Shown one piece after another: positions 43,386-52,377 of a stretch of DNA of 64,000 bases (its first letter is position 1; each line of letters begins with the position of its first letter). The notes below the pieces were generated by a model. That model saw only the letters and a program-made list of their open reading frames with translations, did no database searches and was not told the origin of the DNA. Source of the stretch: CAYNRA01 sp046296415. GTDB lineage: Bacteria; Bacteroidota; Bacteroidia; Cytophagales; Spirosomataceae. The translations under genes and the position numbers were made by a program. Location: assembly GCA_046296415.1 (NCBI GenBank), contig JBKBLN010000001.1:868001-932000 (forward strand). The letters run 5' to 3'.

Positions 43386-44375
43386 TTGAAAACACCCCAA
43401 GTTTCTATTATAGCCCCTTTATACAATGAAGAGGATTCGTTGCCAACGCTTGTGGCTCGGCTGAATCAGGTGATGGATCAATCTCCACTTGCTATTGAAG
43501 TGGTTTTGGTGAATGATGGTTCTAGAGATCGAACCCCGGAGATGATGCAAGCTTTAGCGTTATCCGATCCTCGGTATCATTGTGTGTTTCTTTCTCGGAA
43601 TCATGGCCACCAGTTAGCCCTGACAGCAGGTTTGGCGTCGGCCCGAGGGAGTGAAGCCGTCATGGTGATTGATGGAGATTTACAGGATCCCCCTGAGCTA
43701 TTGTCCGAGTTCTATGCGCATTATTTAGATGGCTATGACATTGTGTATGCTGTTCGGCAAAAACGGAAAGAGTCTTGGTGGAAACGAACCGCTTATTTTA
43801 TGTTCTACCGGCTCATTCGAAACATTTCTTATATTGACCTTCCCTTAGACTCCGGTGATTTTTCTCTCATGTCCAGGAAGGTAGTCAATATCCTGAATCA
43901 AATGCCAGAGGAAAGTCGATACATACGAGGCATGAGGTCTTGGATCGGGTTTAAACAAAAGGGGGTTCGGTACGAACGGAGTGAGCGACATGCCGGAAAT
44001 TCCAAATACTCACTTAGTATGTTGTTTAAGTTAGCCTATAATGGTATTTTCAATTTCAGTGAGTTTCCGATTAAATTTGTTACCCAACTCGGCATGGGTG
44101 CAGTATTGATCTCCTTTGTTTATTTTTTGGTGGTCTTAACAAAGAAGCTTTTTTTTGCCTCAGTGATTGAGGGTTTCACGGCCCTACTCTTCGTGATCAT
44201 TCTGTTTGGAGGGGTTCAACTCATTGCGTTGGGCGTCTTGGGTGAATATATTTTGCGGATCTTTTTTCAAACGAAAAATCGACCGTTATTTATTGTGGAT
44301 AAAGTGATTGTTGATCAAAAATGGCAAAATAATTCATCTCATGAAAAAGTGGATGCTATTTCTAAGTTTGATTAG
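43386..44375 (+). CDS. Polyprenyl-phosphate glycosyltransferase, GT2 family (GtrB/DPM1-like)
   Basis: The 329-residue product opens VSIIAPLYNEEDSLP and has the GT2 acid motifs VLVNDGSRD and MVIDGDLQDPPE, with GDFSLMSRKVV and RGMRSWIGFKQ typical of GtrB/DPM1 types. Two C-terminal transmembrane segments (about 238-260 and 270-295) place it at the inner membrane. It should transfer a sugar from a nucleotide donor to undecaprenyl phosphate. The start is TTG at 43386; no nearer ATG preserves the family N-terminus. It lies 2 nt after the GT-C-like gene. Confidence 0.88.
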   Translation: MKTPQVSIIAPLYNEEDSLPTLVARLNQVMDQSPLAIEVVLVNDGSRDRTPEMMQALALSDPRYHCVFLSRNHGHQLALTAGLASARGSEAVMVIDGDLQDPPELLSEFYAHYLDGYDIVYAVRQKRKESWWKRTAYFMFYRLIRNISYIDLPLDSGDFSLMSRKVVNILNQMPEESRYIRGMRSWIGFKQKGVRYERSERHAGNSKYSLSMLFKLAYNGIFNFSEFPIKFVTQLGMGAVLISFVYFLVVLTKKLFFASVIEGFTALLFVIILFGGVQLIALGVLGEYILRIFFQTKNRPLFIVDKVIVDQKWQNNSSHEKVDAISKFD

Positions 44376-44670
44376 CCTTGGAATGGGATGTGTACCCGCT
44401 TCCAGTCCGCAGCAAGGTGCATCGCTGACTTCGGCAGAAGTGGAGGCAAGGCAACGTACCGATCAAATGAAAGTCGATCTCGCTCTGAATACCGAGCAAA
44501 CCGACAAAGTATATTTAGCTACGGTGGTCCACATTCGGACCATTCGAAAATTGCGAGCGGCTAATGAAACAGATAAAATTCCGGCTACTGACCAATCGTA
44601 CTCCAGCGAAATTCAAAAGATTTTGACCTCCGAACAATACACTCGATTTAAATCTTCCTATGGTTACTGA
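44341..44670 (+). CDS. Small lipoprotein with Spy/LTxxQ-like repeats
   Basis: The 109-residue product has a lipobox GMGC (Cys at about 17). The mature part is helical and polar, with two elements of the type LNTEQTDKV and LTSEQYTRF, reminiscent of LTxxQ repeats in Spy/CpxP-like periplasmic proteins; this likeness is weak. I start at ATG 44341 because it gives a complete lipoprotein signal. It overlaps the glycosyltransferase by 35 nt and the following gene by 11 nt. The function is unknown. Confidence 0.7.
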   Translation: MKKWMLFLSLISLGMGCVPASSPQQGASLTSAEVEARQRTDQMKVDLALNTEQTDKVYLATVVHIRTIRKLRAANETDKIPATDQSYSSEIQKILTSEQYTRFKSSYGY

Positions 44671-45775
44671 TACAAAGGCTTGGTTTACCATTTCCAACGT
44701 AGAGGAATTAGATTCTCCTAGTTTGGTAATCTATGAAGATCGGCTTGATCAAAATCTTGATTGGATGATCCAGACCGCCGGTGGGTCCCAACGATTGATT
44801 CCCCACATGAAAACCCATAAAATGGCCGAAGTGCTGAAAAAGTTGTTGAAACGGGGGATCACAAAAATCAAATGTGCTACTCTTGCCGAAGCGGAACTGG
44901 CCGCCAGGGAGGGTATGAATGAGATTGTGGTGGCGCATGCCTTGGTGGGCCCAAAGAAAAAACGGTTTTTTCAGTTAGTCGAAAAGTTTCCTGACGTAGC
45001 GTGGTCCACGTTAGTAGATCATCTGGATGAATTAAATGCTTGGAAACGAGAAATAGAACACACCCGTCGAACGGTGTCGTTGTATGTCGATGTCAATGTG
45101 GGAATGAATCGATCCGGACACGTGGTGAACGAGGAGCTCAAACGGTTGGTTGAACTGCTTCTAGCTGAGCCAGGAATACAATTTATGGGTTTTCATGTCT
45201 ACGATGGACATGTTCGATCGACCGAATTTAAAGATCGCCAACATCAAATCGAATCAGGTATTGCTCCTTTTTATGCTTTTTTGGAGGCAAATAGCTGGTC
45301 CCACCATCGAATCATCGCCGGTGGCTCTCCTGCGTTTACGGTGCATGCGTTGGCTCCAGATCGCCTGTGTAGTCCTGGCACCGGTGTTTTCTGGGATAGC
45401 GGTTACGGGAATGCGTTACCTGAGCAGGGATTTCGTCCCGCGGCTCTTGTCTTGGCACGTGTCATATCCAAACCCGCACCGGGTATTGTAACCTTGGATG
45501 CGGGTCATAAATCAATGTCCTCTGAAAATCCAATTACCCAGCGAATGACATGGTTAAATGCCCCGACGGACTATACGTGGAAATCGCAATCTGAGGAACA
45601 CGGTGTTTTGGAAGTTGAGGATGATCGACTCTACCATATTGGAGATGTGTTATATGGACTGCCGTATCATATTTGTCCCACAGTCAATCTATACGACGAG
45701 GCCTATGTGATTCGAGCCAACCGCGCTGAGGAAATTTGGCAGATTGAAGGAAGAAAGCGTAAACTTACCGTATAA
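44660..45775 (+). CDS. D-threonine aldolase / D-serine dehydratase-like PLP enzyme
   Basis: The 371-residue product is a fold-type III (alanine racemase-like) PLP enzyme. The PLP lysine is in PHMKTHK (Lys51), and CATLAEAELAAREG and VDVNVGMNRSG follow in the barrel. The C-terminal domain ends with YHICPTVNLYDEAYVIR. The His-x-Cys there matches the zinc pair of eukaryotic-type D-serine dehydratase, while D-threonine aldolases usually have His-x-Asp, so the reaction may be D-serine dehydration. The next gene, an M19 dipeptidase, starts after 2 nt. Confidence 0.85.
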   Translation: MVTDTKAWFTISNVEELDSPSLVIYEDRLDQNLDWMIQTAGGSQRLIPHMKTHKMAEVLKKLLKRGITKIKCATLAEAELAAREGMNEIVVAHALVGPKKKRFFQLVEKFPDVAWSTLVDHLDELNAWKREIEHTRRTVSLYVDVNVGMNRSGHVVNEELKRLVELLLAEPGIQFMGFHVYDGHVRSTEFKDRQHQIESGIAPFYAFLEANSWSHHRIIAGGSPAFTVHALAPDRLCSPGTGVFWDSGYGNALPEQGFRPAALVLARVISKPAPGIVTLDAGHKSMSSENPITQRMTWLNAPTDYTWKSQSEEHGVLEVEDDRLYHIGDVLYGLPYHICPTVNLYDEAYVIRANRAEEIWQIEGRKRKLTV

Positions 45776-45777
45776 TC

Positions 45778-46830
45778 ATGAAGTTATTTGATGCTCACCT
45801 TGACCTAGCCATGAACGCCTTGGAATGGAATCGAGACTACACGCGGCCTTTGGCGGAAATTAGAGCGCGGGAGTTGGGATGGACTGATAAACCGGACCGA
45901 GGGAATGGAGTTATCAGCTTCGAGGAGATGAAAAATGCTGGGGCTAGAATATGTGTAGCGACTCAAATTGCGCGGTATGTAGAGAAGTCGAACCCTCTCC
46001 CGGGTTGGCATTCACCTGCCCAAGCGTGGGCCCAAACCCAAGGGCAGTTGGCGTGGTACCATGAAATGGAGCGACAGGGCTACCTAACTCAACTTCGAGA
46101 TTGGCACTCGCTCAAGGCCTTTTGGGACCAAGAAGAGGTTTCGTCTATTGGTTATATTCTCAGTTTAGAAGGAGCGGATTCTATCGTGAGCATCGATCAC
46201 CTAGAACTAGCATATGCTCAAGGCTTGCGCGCTGTAGGGCCTGCTCATTATGGCCCAGGCCGGTATGCATTTGGTACGGATTCTGACGGACCCCTGCCTA
46301 AGAGAGGGAAGGAACTTTTAAAGAAAATGGGAGAATTGGGGATCATTTTGGATGTAACCCACCTCAGCGATACGTGTTTTTGGGAGGCTTTGGATGTGTA
46401 TGAAGGGCCTCTTTGGGCAAGCCACCACCTATGCCGGACCCTCACGCCACATAACCGGCAATTAAGTGACGACATGATCCAAGCAATTTTTACCCGTGGA
46501 GGAGTCATCGGGTTGGCACTTGATGCCTGGATGATCGTTCCGGGTTGGGAACGAGGAAAAAGTACGCCTAAGTCAACAGGTGTTTCGTTTGAGCATGTCT
46601 ATCAACATCTCGACCATCTAGCTCAACTAGCCGGTCATCTTCATCAGATTGGATTGGGGACTGACTTGGATGGTGGTTTTGGCCATGAGCAAACCCCAAT
46701 TGAGATGAAACAGTACGGAGACCTGCAGTTATTTTCCCAATTGCTCCAAAATAAAGGGTATTCTTCGAAGGCAATAGAGGGTATTTGGGGTGAAAATTGG
46801 ATGAATTTCCTTCAAAAAGCGTGGTCTTAA
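45778..46830 (+). CDS. Membrane dipeptidase-like metallopeptidase, M19 family
   Basis: The 350-residue product has the M19 zinc motifs: FDAHLDLAM (HxD), a bridging Glu in ILSLEGADS, ILDVTHLSD and WASHHLCR, plus GLGTDLDGGFG. Renal-type dipeptidases hydrolyse dipeptides, including ones with a C-terminal D-residue. No signal peptide is visible, so it should act in the cytoplasm. Pairing with a D-amino-acid enzyme suggests use of D-residue-containing dipeptides. Its 3' end overlaps dnaG by 4 nt tail to tail. Confidence 0.88.
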   Translation: MKLFDAHLDLAMNALEWNRDYTRPLAEIRARELGWTDKPDRGNGVISFEEMKNAGARICVATQIARYVEKSNPLPGWHSPAQAWAQTQGQLAWYHEMERQGYLTQLRDWHSLKAFWDQEEVSSIGYILSLEGADSIVSIDHLELAYAQGLRAVGPAHYGPGRYAFGTDSDGPLPKRGKELLKKMGELGIILDVTHLSDTCFWEALDVYEGPLWASHHLCRTLTPHNRQLSDDMIQAIFTRGGVIGLALDAWMIVPGWERGKSTPKSTGVSFEHVYQHLDHLAQLAGHLHQIGLGTDLDGGFGHEQTPIEMKQYGDLQLFSQLLQNKGYSSKAIEGIWGENWMNFLQKAWS

Positions 46831-48761
46831 TGTTGGACCACTGTTCCTAACAAATCAGCAATTTTTTTGATGATTTCCTTTAAGTTTTTCATCTGTTGTA
46901 GAGTTTGGTCAACTTCCTCATCCGTCTGTTTTTCGTTCAAGGAGTCGCCTAAACTAACAAAATCTGACTCATACCGCGCCTTTTTTAACCTTAAAATGTT
47001 GAGGTAAGCCAAATCGGCTAACTTTTCCTCGGTGGTGGGCACATGAATATCATTATTTTTCCATCCTTCGGATAACTCATGTGGACTTGCCATCCAGTGG
47101 ATGGCGGCTTGTTGGATTTCAGGATCGGGATGAGAGGTAAAATATTGACTCGGTAATATCGAACCCTCTTCATACGCACCTCGAATGAGGTTTAACATGC
47201 GTTGATAGAGGGGGGTTTTGAACTGCATCCCCCGAAGTTCTTGAAAATAGTAATCAGCTAAAGTAAATTCGATATTCTCAGACACATTTCGTTCGATGAC
47301 ATGTCCTCCGTAACTCACCAGCCAGCGCACACACTCCGATTCATGTAAACTTAGTGCGTTAGAAATTGGCTGGACTTCCGTGAGGGGGGCAGCCTTTTCC
47401 ACTGGAGGTGCATTTTCGGGTAAAACGCTAGGTAGGGGACGAGTGGGCTTCTCAAGTTGTTTCTGAAATTGGCGATTGCCTTCCGAGATCAGTACCTGCT
47501 CGTCAATAGACAATAATTGAGCAACTTCTTGGGTGTAAACGGCCCGTTGTATAGCATCAGGAATCTTTTGGATAGTTTGCACCAAATCGGTGATGAGAGT
47601 TGCCCGCTGAAATGGATCTCGACCAATGGACTCTAGGGAAAGTTCGGTTTTGAACCGAATAAAATCCTTTTGATTTTCCGTCACAAACTTTCTAAATCCT
47701 TCAGAACCCACCCGTTGAATAAAGGAGTCAGGATCTTCACCTTCGGGAAACACAACGGCTCGCACATGCATTCCCTCCTCCAAAATTAGGTCGATACCCC
47801 GAAGAGAAGCGCGTATACCGGCTGGATCGCCGTCGTATAAAACGGTAATATGGGGTGTAAATCGCCGTATTAATTGAATCTGTTCGCGCGTCAACGAGGT
47901 ACCCGACGAGGCAACGACGTTTTCAATTCCTCCCTGGTACAACGAAACCACATCGGTGTAGCCCTCCACCAAATAACAAACATCCTGTTGCCGAATGGCA
48001 TTTTTGGCTTGGTAAATTCCATAGAGAACTTGACTTTTATGGTAAACCGGCGTCTCGGGAGAATTTAAATATTTGGGAGCTTGTGGATCCTTTCTCAGTA
48101 TTCTGGCACCAAAGGCAATGGGACGGCCCGATATTTGGTGGATCGGAAAAATCACCCGTCCACGAAAACGATCTATGGGCTTCCGGCCCTCTTTTACCAA
48201 GGTTAACCCCGCCTTTTCCAGTACATCAAGGGAATATCCCTTGGCCAAGGCTTCTTGTGTCAGGGCATCTCCTGACTCAGGACTATACCCCAGCTCGAAC
48301 GACTGTAAAGTAGGATGCGAAAAACCCCTTTCCTTGAAATACGAAAGTCCAATGCTCTTCCCTTCTTCGGTTTCCCAAAGTTGACGGATGTAAAAATCTT
48401 TGGCAAAATTGAGTGCTAAAAAAAGACTTTCACGCTCATTTTGAGCGGCTAATTGTTCGTCGGTAAAGACTTTTTCTTCGATCCTTATCCCATATTTTTT
48501 GGCCAACCAACGCAATGCGTCAGGATAAGAGATTCCCTCGATATCCATTACAAATCGCACGGCATCACCCGCTTTTCCACAGCCAAAACACTTGTAAATT
48601 TGTTTGGTGGGTGAGACAGAAAAAGAGGGTGTTTTTTCGTGGTGAAACGGACAACAGGCAATCATGTTGGCTCCTCGCTTTTTGAGCGCCACATAGTCCC
48701 CGATTACTTCCACCACGTCTGCGGTTTGAATGATTTGTTGGACTGTTTCTGGGGAAATCAT
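46827..48761 (-). CDS. dnaG: DNA primase
   Basis: DnaG makes the RNA primers of replication. The 644-residue product has the N-terminal zinc domain (Cys36/37, His40, Cys58, Cys61 in CCPFHHEKTPSF and KCFGCGKAGD) and the polymerase domain with YFKERGFSHPTL and RFRGRVIFPI. A TOPRIM core has VEGYTDVVSL and LYDGDPAGIRASLRG. The C-terminal helicase-binding region is present but weakly conserved. It stands alone, with no rpoD or rpsU beside it. Confidence 0.96.
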   Translation of the reverse strand: MISPETVQQIIQTADVVEVIGDYVALKKRGANMIACCPFHHEKTPSFSVSPTKQIYKCFGCGKAGDAVRFVMDIEGISYPDALRWLAKKYGIRIEEKVFTDEQLAAQNERESLFLALNFAKDFYIRQLWETEEGKSIGLSYFKERGFSHPTLQSFELGYSPESGDALTQEALAKGYSLDVLEKAGLTLVKEGRKPIDRFRGRVIFPIHQISGRPIAFGARILRKDPQAPKYLNSPETPVYHKSQVLYGIYQAKNAIRQQDVCYLVEGYTDVVSLYQGGIENVVASSGTSLTREQIQLIRRFTPHITVLYDGDPAGIRASLRGIDLILEEGMHVRAVVFPEGEDPDSFIQRVGSEGFRKFVTENQKDFIRFKTELSLESIGRDPFQRATLITDLVQTIQKIPDAIQRAVYTQEVAQLLSIDEQVLISEGNRQFQKQLEKPTRPLPSVLPENAPPVEKAAPLTEVQPISNALSLHESECVRWLVSYGGHVIERNVSENIEFTLADYYFQELRGMQFKTPLYQRMLNLIRGAYEEGSILPSQYFTSHPDPEIQQAAIHWMASPHELSEGWKNNDIHVPTTEEKLADLAYLNILRLKKARYESDFVSLGDSLNEKQTDEEVDQTLQQMKNLKEIIKKIADLLGTVVQH

Positions 48762-48869
48762 GCGTAAGGCAAATTGGGGATACGAAAATAGAAAAATTCA
48801 ATGAAATTTGATTGAAAACTTTTAGATGCTCGTTCCCGCTTCGGTAACATTCTAGTAATAGTCGATCGG

Positions 48870-48877
48870 TACTTTTG
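48870..48877 (+). promoter_or_regulatory. Promoter -7 element for the phosphatase fusion gene
   Basis: TACTTTTG fits TAnnTTTG and ends 16 nt before ATG 48894. No clear -33 element is seen. Confidence 0.45.
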
Positions 48878-48893
48878 AAATTAAAATGTGAAT

Positions 48894-50630
48894 ATGAATC
48901 GATTTCTTCTTTTAACTGTGGTTTGTTGGCCCTGGCTCTTGAAAGCCCAGAGGGTCCATGCACACAATGATTATGAACAACCTATACCCTTCTGGCAGGC
49001 GTATCATGCCGGTGCGGGTTCGATCGAAGTGGATGTCTGGATGGCTCAACAGCAAATTTGGGTAGCGCATGATTCGGTCCAGTTGACCCGAAAGTTCGAA
49101 ACTTTGTATGGGATACCGCTTCTGGAGTTAGCCCAAAAAAATCAACTTCGATCTTTTCAGTTGGTCATCGACTTAAAAAGTCACTGGAATCAGGTTTGGC
49201 CAGTTTTAAACCCATGGCTGGAAAGTAACCAGCAACTTTGGTATCCAAAAGGACCTGTCAAACTCGTTTTCAGTGGTGCCATGCCTGAATCAAAGGATTG
49301 GGCAAACTTGCCTACCTATGTTTATTTTGATGGACGACCTCAAAAAACGTATTCCGATGAGGCTTGGCAGCGCATAGCGATGGTTTCTGACTCCTTTACC
49401 CGCTATGTCCGTTGGAATGGAAAAGGAATTCCCACCGAGCGCGAACGGTTGGCTCTTGAACGGGTGATTCAGGAGGTGCATCAAAAAAATCGCCCTATTC
49501 GCTTTTGGGCGACCCCCGATGACCGAACGGCCTGGATTTATTTAACAGGCTTGGGTGTAGATTTCCTGAATTCAGATCGGGTGGTGGAAGCCAGTCAATA
49601 TCTTCAAAAAAGAGATCAATCCAGTTGGATTGGAAAAGAACCTTACCCTGTATATCAACCCAACGGTCGTGCAAATCAAGGATCAATCAAACGAGTCATT
49701 TTTATGATAGGAGATGGCATGGGACTGGCTCAAATATCCGCTGCTACCTTGGCCAATCAAGGAAAGTCAAACCTCATGCAGATGCCCATAGTTGGATTAT
49801 CCATGACTCGCGCGGCTGATTCAGAGGTAACGGATTCCGCCGCTGGGGCAACTGCAATGGCCACAGGTGAAAAAGCCAACAACCGGGCAATAGGTTGGAA
49901 AAACGGGCATTCCCTAGAGCCAAGGTTACCCAAAATTGCCCAAAAGTTGAAATGGAAGACGGGTGTCGTTACCTTGGGAGATTGGACAGATGCCACACCC
50001 GCCGCCTTTTTTGCTAGTCAACCAGACCGTGGTTTTCAAGATGCAATTGCGCTCGACTTTGTTAAAAATCCCTTGGATCTTTTGGTCGGCTCTGGTGAGG
50101 ATCGAACCAATCGGTTGAATATCCGCGGGAGTCTACCCCAGCATGGCACAACCTTCTCTAGCTTACCAAGCTTGGTGATTCGGGATGAATATGGTCAATC
50201 GAAATCGGAGGGCCGTCCTCCTCTAGTCAATCTACTCGATAGCTGTTTTCAACTTTTGGGAAACCATCCTTTCTTTTTGGTGGTTGAAGGAGCCCAAATT
50301 GATTACGGTGGGCATGCGAATGATTTGCCTGGTGTTCTCGAGGAAATGGCTGATTTTGACCAAGGGGTAGGAAAAGTTTTAGCCTATGCTGATCAACACC
50401 CCGGCACCCTGGTACTAGTGACTGCAGACCATGAAACAGGTGGATTCACACTACTCTCTGGAGATCAGTCAACGGGACATGTGGAAGGGCATTTCTCGAC
50501 CCAAGACCATAGCGGTAGTTGGGTGCCCGTCTTAGCATATGGTTCGGGATCGGAGCTTTTCGGTGGGATTTACCCAAACATTGAAATTTACCATCGACTT
50601 AAAAAATGGATTGAAACTTCCCCAAAATAA
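48894..50630 (+). CDS. Phosphodiesterase-like / alkaline phosphatase fusion protein
   Basis: The 578-residue exported product (signal peptide ending LKAQ) joins two domains. Residues about 20-245 look like the PI-PLC/GDPD TIM barrel: VHAHNDYEQ, SIEVDVWMAQQQIWVAHD, LVIDLKSHW and RFWATPDD follow its usual strand order. Residues about 262-575 are an alkaline phosphatase with FMIGDGMG, nucleophile Ser in TDSAAGATAMATG (about 315), EGAQIDYGGHAND and TADHETGG. It could cut phosphodiesters and then remove phosphate in one polypeptide. ATG 48894 is preferred to GTG 48888, though either gives the same signal peptide. It is convergent with susD. Confidence 0.88.
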   Translation: MNRFLLLTVVCWPWLLKAQRVHAHNDYEQPIPFWQAYHAGAGSIEVDVWMAQQQIWVAHDSVQLTRKFETLYGIPLLELAQKNQLRSFQLVIDLKSHWNQVWPVLNPWLESNQQLWYPKGPVKLVFSGAMPESKDWANLPTYVYFDGRPQKTYSDEAWQRIAMVSDSFTRYVRWNGKGIPTERERLALERVIQEVHQKNRPIRFWATPDDRTAWIYLTGLGVDFLNSDRVVEASQYLQKRDQSSWIGKEPYPVYQPNGRANQGSIKRVIFMIGDGMGLAQISAATLANQGKSNLMQMPIVGLSMTRAADSEVTDSAAGATAMATGEKANNRAIGWKNGHSLEPRLPKIAQKLKWKTGVVTLGDWTDATPAAFFASQPDRGFQDAIALDFVKNPLDLLVGSGEDRTNRLNIRGSLPQHGTTFSSLPSLVIRDEYGQSKSEGRPPLVNLLDSCFQLLGNHPFFLVVEGAQIDYGGHANDLPGVLEEMADFDQGVGKVLAYADQHPGTLVLVTADHETGGFTLLSGDQSTGHVEGHFSTQDHSGSWVPVLAYGSGSELFGGIYPNIEIYHRLKKWIETSPK

Positions 50631-50662
50631 AATCAGCTCAAGGTCTTTTGGCCTTGAGCTGA
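50624..50662 (-). terminator. Terminator after susD
   Basis: The 11-bp stem TCAGCTCAAGG/CCTTGAGCTGA (50633-50643 and 50652-50662, loop of 8) is followed on the minus strand by ATTTTATTTT. On the plus strand no T-run follows, so it fits the susCD transcript better than that of the phosphatase gene. Confidence 0.75.
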
Positions 50663-50683
50663 AAAGGTTCTGATGGCGCTACC

Positions 50684-52363
50684 TTAATAGCCAGGATTTT
50701 GAGTTAAATACCCAGGCAAGTTGGATGCTCCATCTATGGCAGTCTGAGGGATTGGGAAGATCCGCTTTGTGCGGTCGGTGCTTGATTTCTCCGTCCAAGT
50801 GCCCTCATATTTTGTAAATCGAATCATGTCGGTTCGTCGGAGCATTTCCCAGTAAAACTCAAAACCTCTTTCACGGAAAAGCAAGTCCAAATTGAGAGTT
50901 GTTAAGGCTGGGGGAGGGGTTCCTTTGGCTGTTCGGCTGGCTCGAACACGATTTACTTCGCTTAATGCCTCATTGGTTTGGTTCCTCCGGAGCAGGGCTT
51001 CGGCTTTCATTAAATGAACATCGGCAAGTCGCAAAAGAACAATATTGTGCTCTCCTCGGTTTCGGCCCGTATTAGATGATTTACTGAACTCATATTTTAG
51101 GACACGGTATCCGGTGGAATAATCACTGCCCTCAGTTGAAAAATCAATTCGTTCCGTAAAATTCACCATGCGGTCCGGCCGATTTCTTGTTAGGTTTGTT
51201 AGTTTTCCTACGCGAAGTTGGCCATTGGCACAACGCTGAAAAGCACCATTCACCCGAATTAATCCGTATTGTTGGCCTCGTAAAATACCCCGATCGAATT
51301 TAAAGTTTACGTCTGCGATGCAGGTATCCGATTGATTTTTAGGGATTGGAATATTTCGCTCCCCAAAGCGTGGATCGACCGATGGATCCTGATTTCCATA
51401 AGCCTGAGTCCAGGTACGGTAAAAATCGGAGGTAATGGCAGGACCGTCCGTTCCATTGGCACCTGGGAAGGCCGGTAGCGGGAATTGGTCACCAGATAAA
51501 GAAAAATAACCTAAACGATTGTGTCCGTTCAAATCGGCTCGTTGGTCAATGGCCAAGATGATCTCAGGATTTGTGTCATTGTTATCGGAAAAGATGGAAA
51601 AATAATCAGGCGATAGTCGATATTGACCAGTATTTAGGATACGATCGCACAGTGTAATGACCTGATTCATGTCGGTCTCTGCAAAGGTGAATGATGGAGC
51701 GTATCGATCACGGTACACCGGTGCATTGAGATACAAACGAGCCATAAGTCCCCAAACAGCCGGTTTACTCAACCTCCCCTGAGTTTGGGCGCGTGTAGGG
51801 AGATTGACTTCTGCCTTCTGAAATTCTTGCAGAAGGTATTCAACGGCTGCATTACCCCGAAGTATTTCGGAAGTTTTTCCTGGGTCATCTTTTTTAAAGA
51901 CCAATCCGTACAAGTCCAACAGGAGTAAATTGTAATACGCTTGCATCCCGATGGCCTCGGCCAAATACACCTGCTTTTGGGGATCGTTGGTCAAGGGAAG
52001 TTGTTGAATGGCGGTTACGCAGCGAGATAATGATTGAACCAATGGATTCCATGTATTCCGAATATTGGCCGTGTTGCTGTTGTAGGTATGGCGATGTAAT
52101 TCAAGATAGATTCCGTTATCACCCCAATCGGTACCTCCTCGGTAAGGTAAGATGGCTTCATCTGTAGTTATTTGTTGGAGAGCGAAATAGGTGGTATGCT
52201 GGTAAATGGTGGGTAAAAGTGCATATACCGGAGCAATTAGGCCTGGAGCAATGTCCTTTTCTGCCACATTCGTCTGAAAGGTTTCATCCAAAACTTGTTC
52301 TTCCAAGTTCGTACAGGCAGTGAGACTGGCCGCGATGAGTAAGAGAGATGTAATTTTTTTCAT
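50684..52363 (-). CDS. susD: SusD/RagB family nutrient-binding outer-membrane lipoprotein
   Basis: The 559-residue product has a lipobox SLTAC (Cys at about 17). The helical TPR-like SusD fold is indicated by ALLPTIYQH, LAEAIGMQAYYNLLLLDLYG, and the C-terminal LMKAEALLRRNQTNEALSEVNRVR and LLFRERGFEFYWEM with RRTDMIRF. SusD sits as a lid on its SusC partner and binds the substrate at the cell surface. An upstream ATG at 52378 overlaps the susC stop (TAATG), so coupling holds with either start; 52363 gives the better signal peptide. The ligand cannot be read from the sequence. Confidence 0.92.
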   Translation of the reverse strand: MKKITSLLLIAASLTACTNLEEQVLDETFQTNVAEKDIAPGLIAPVYALLPTIYQHTTYFALQQITTDEAILPYRGGTDWGDNGIYLELHRHTYNSNTANIRNTWNPLVQSLSRCVTAIQQLPLTNDPQKQVYLAEAIGMQAYYNLLLLDLYGLVFKKDDPGKTSEILRGNAAVEYLLQEFQKAEVNLPTRAQTQGRLSKPAVWGLMARLYLNAPVYRDRYAPSFTFAETDMNQVITLCDRILNTGQYRLSPDYFSIFSDNNDTNPEIILAIDQRADLNGHNRLGYFSLSGDQFPLPAFPGANGTDGPAITSDFYRTWTQAYGNQDPSVDPRFGERNIPIPKNQSDTCIADVNFKFDRGILRGQQYGLIRVNGAFQRCANGQLRVGKLTNLTRNRPDRMVNFTERIDFSTEGSDYSTGYRVLKYEFSKSSNTGRNRGEHNIVLLRLADVHLMKAEALLRRNQTNEALSEVNRVRASRTAKGTPPPALTTLNLDLLFRERGFEFYWEMLRRTDMIRFTKYEGTWTEKSSTDRTKRIFPIPQTAIDGASNLPGYLTQNPGY

Positions 52364-52377
52364 TTCAATAGGTGTCA

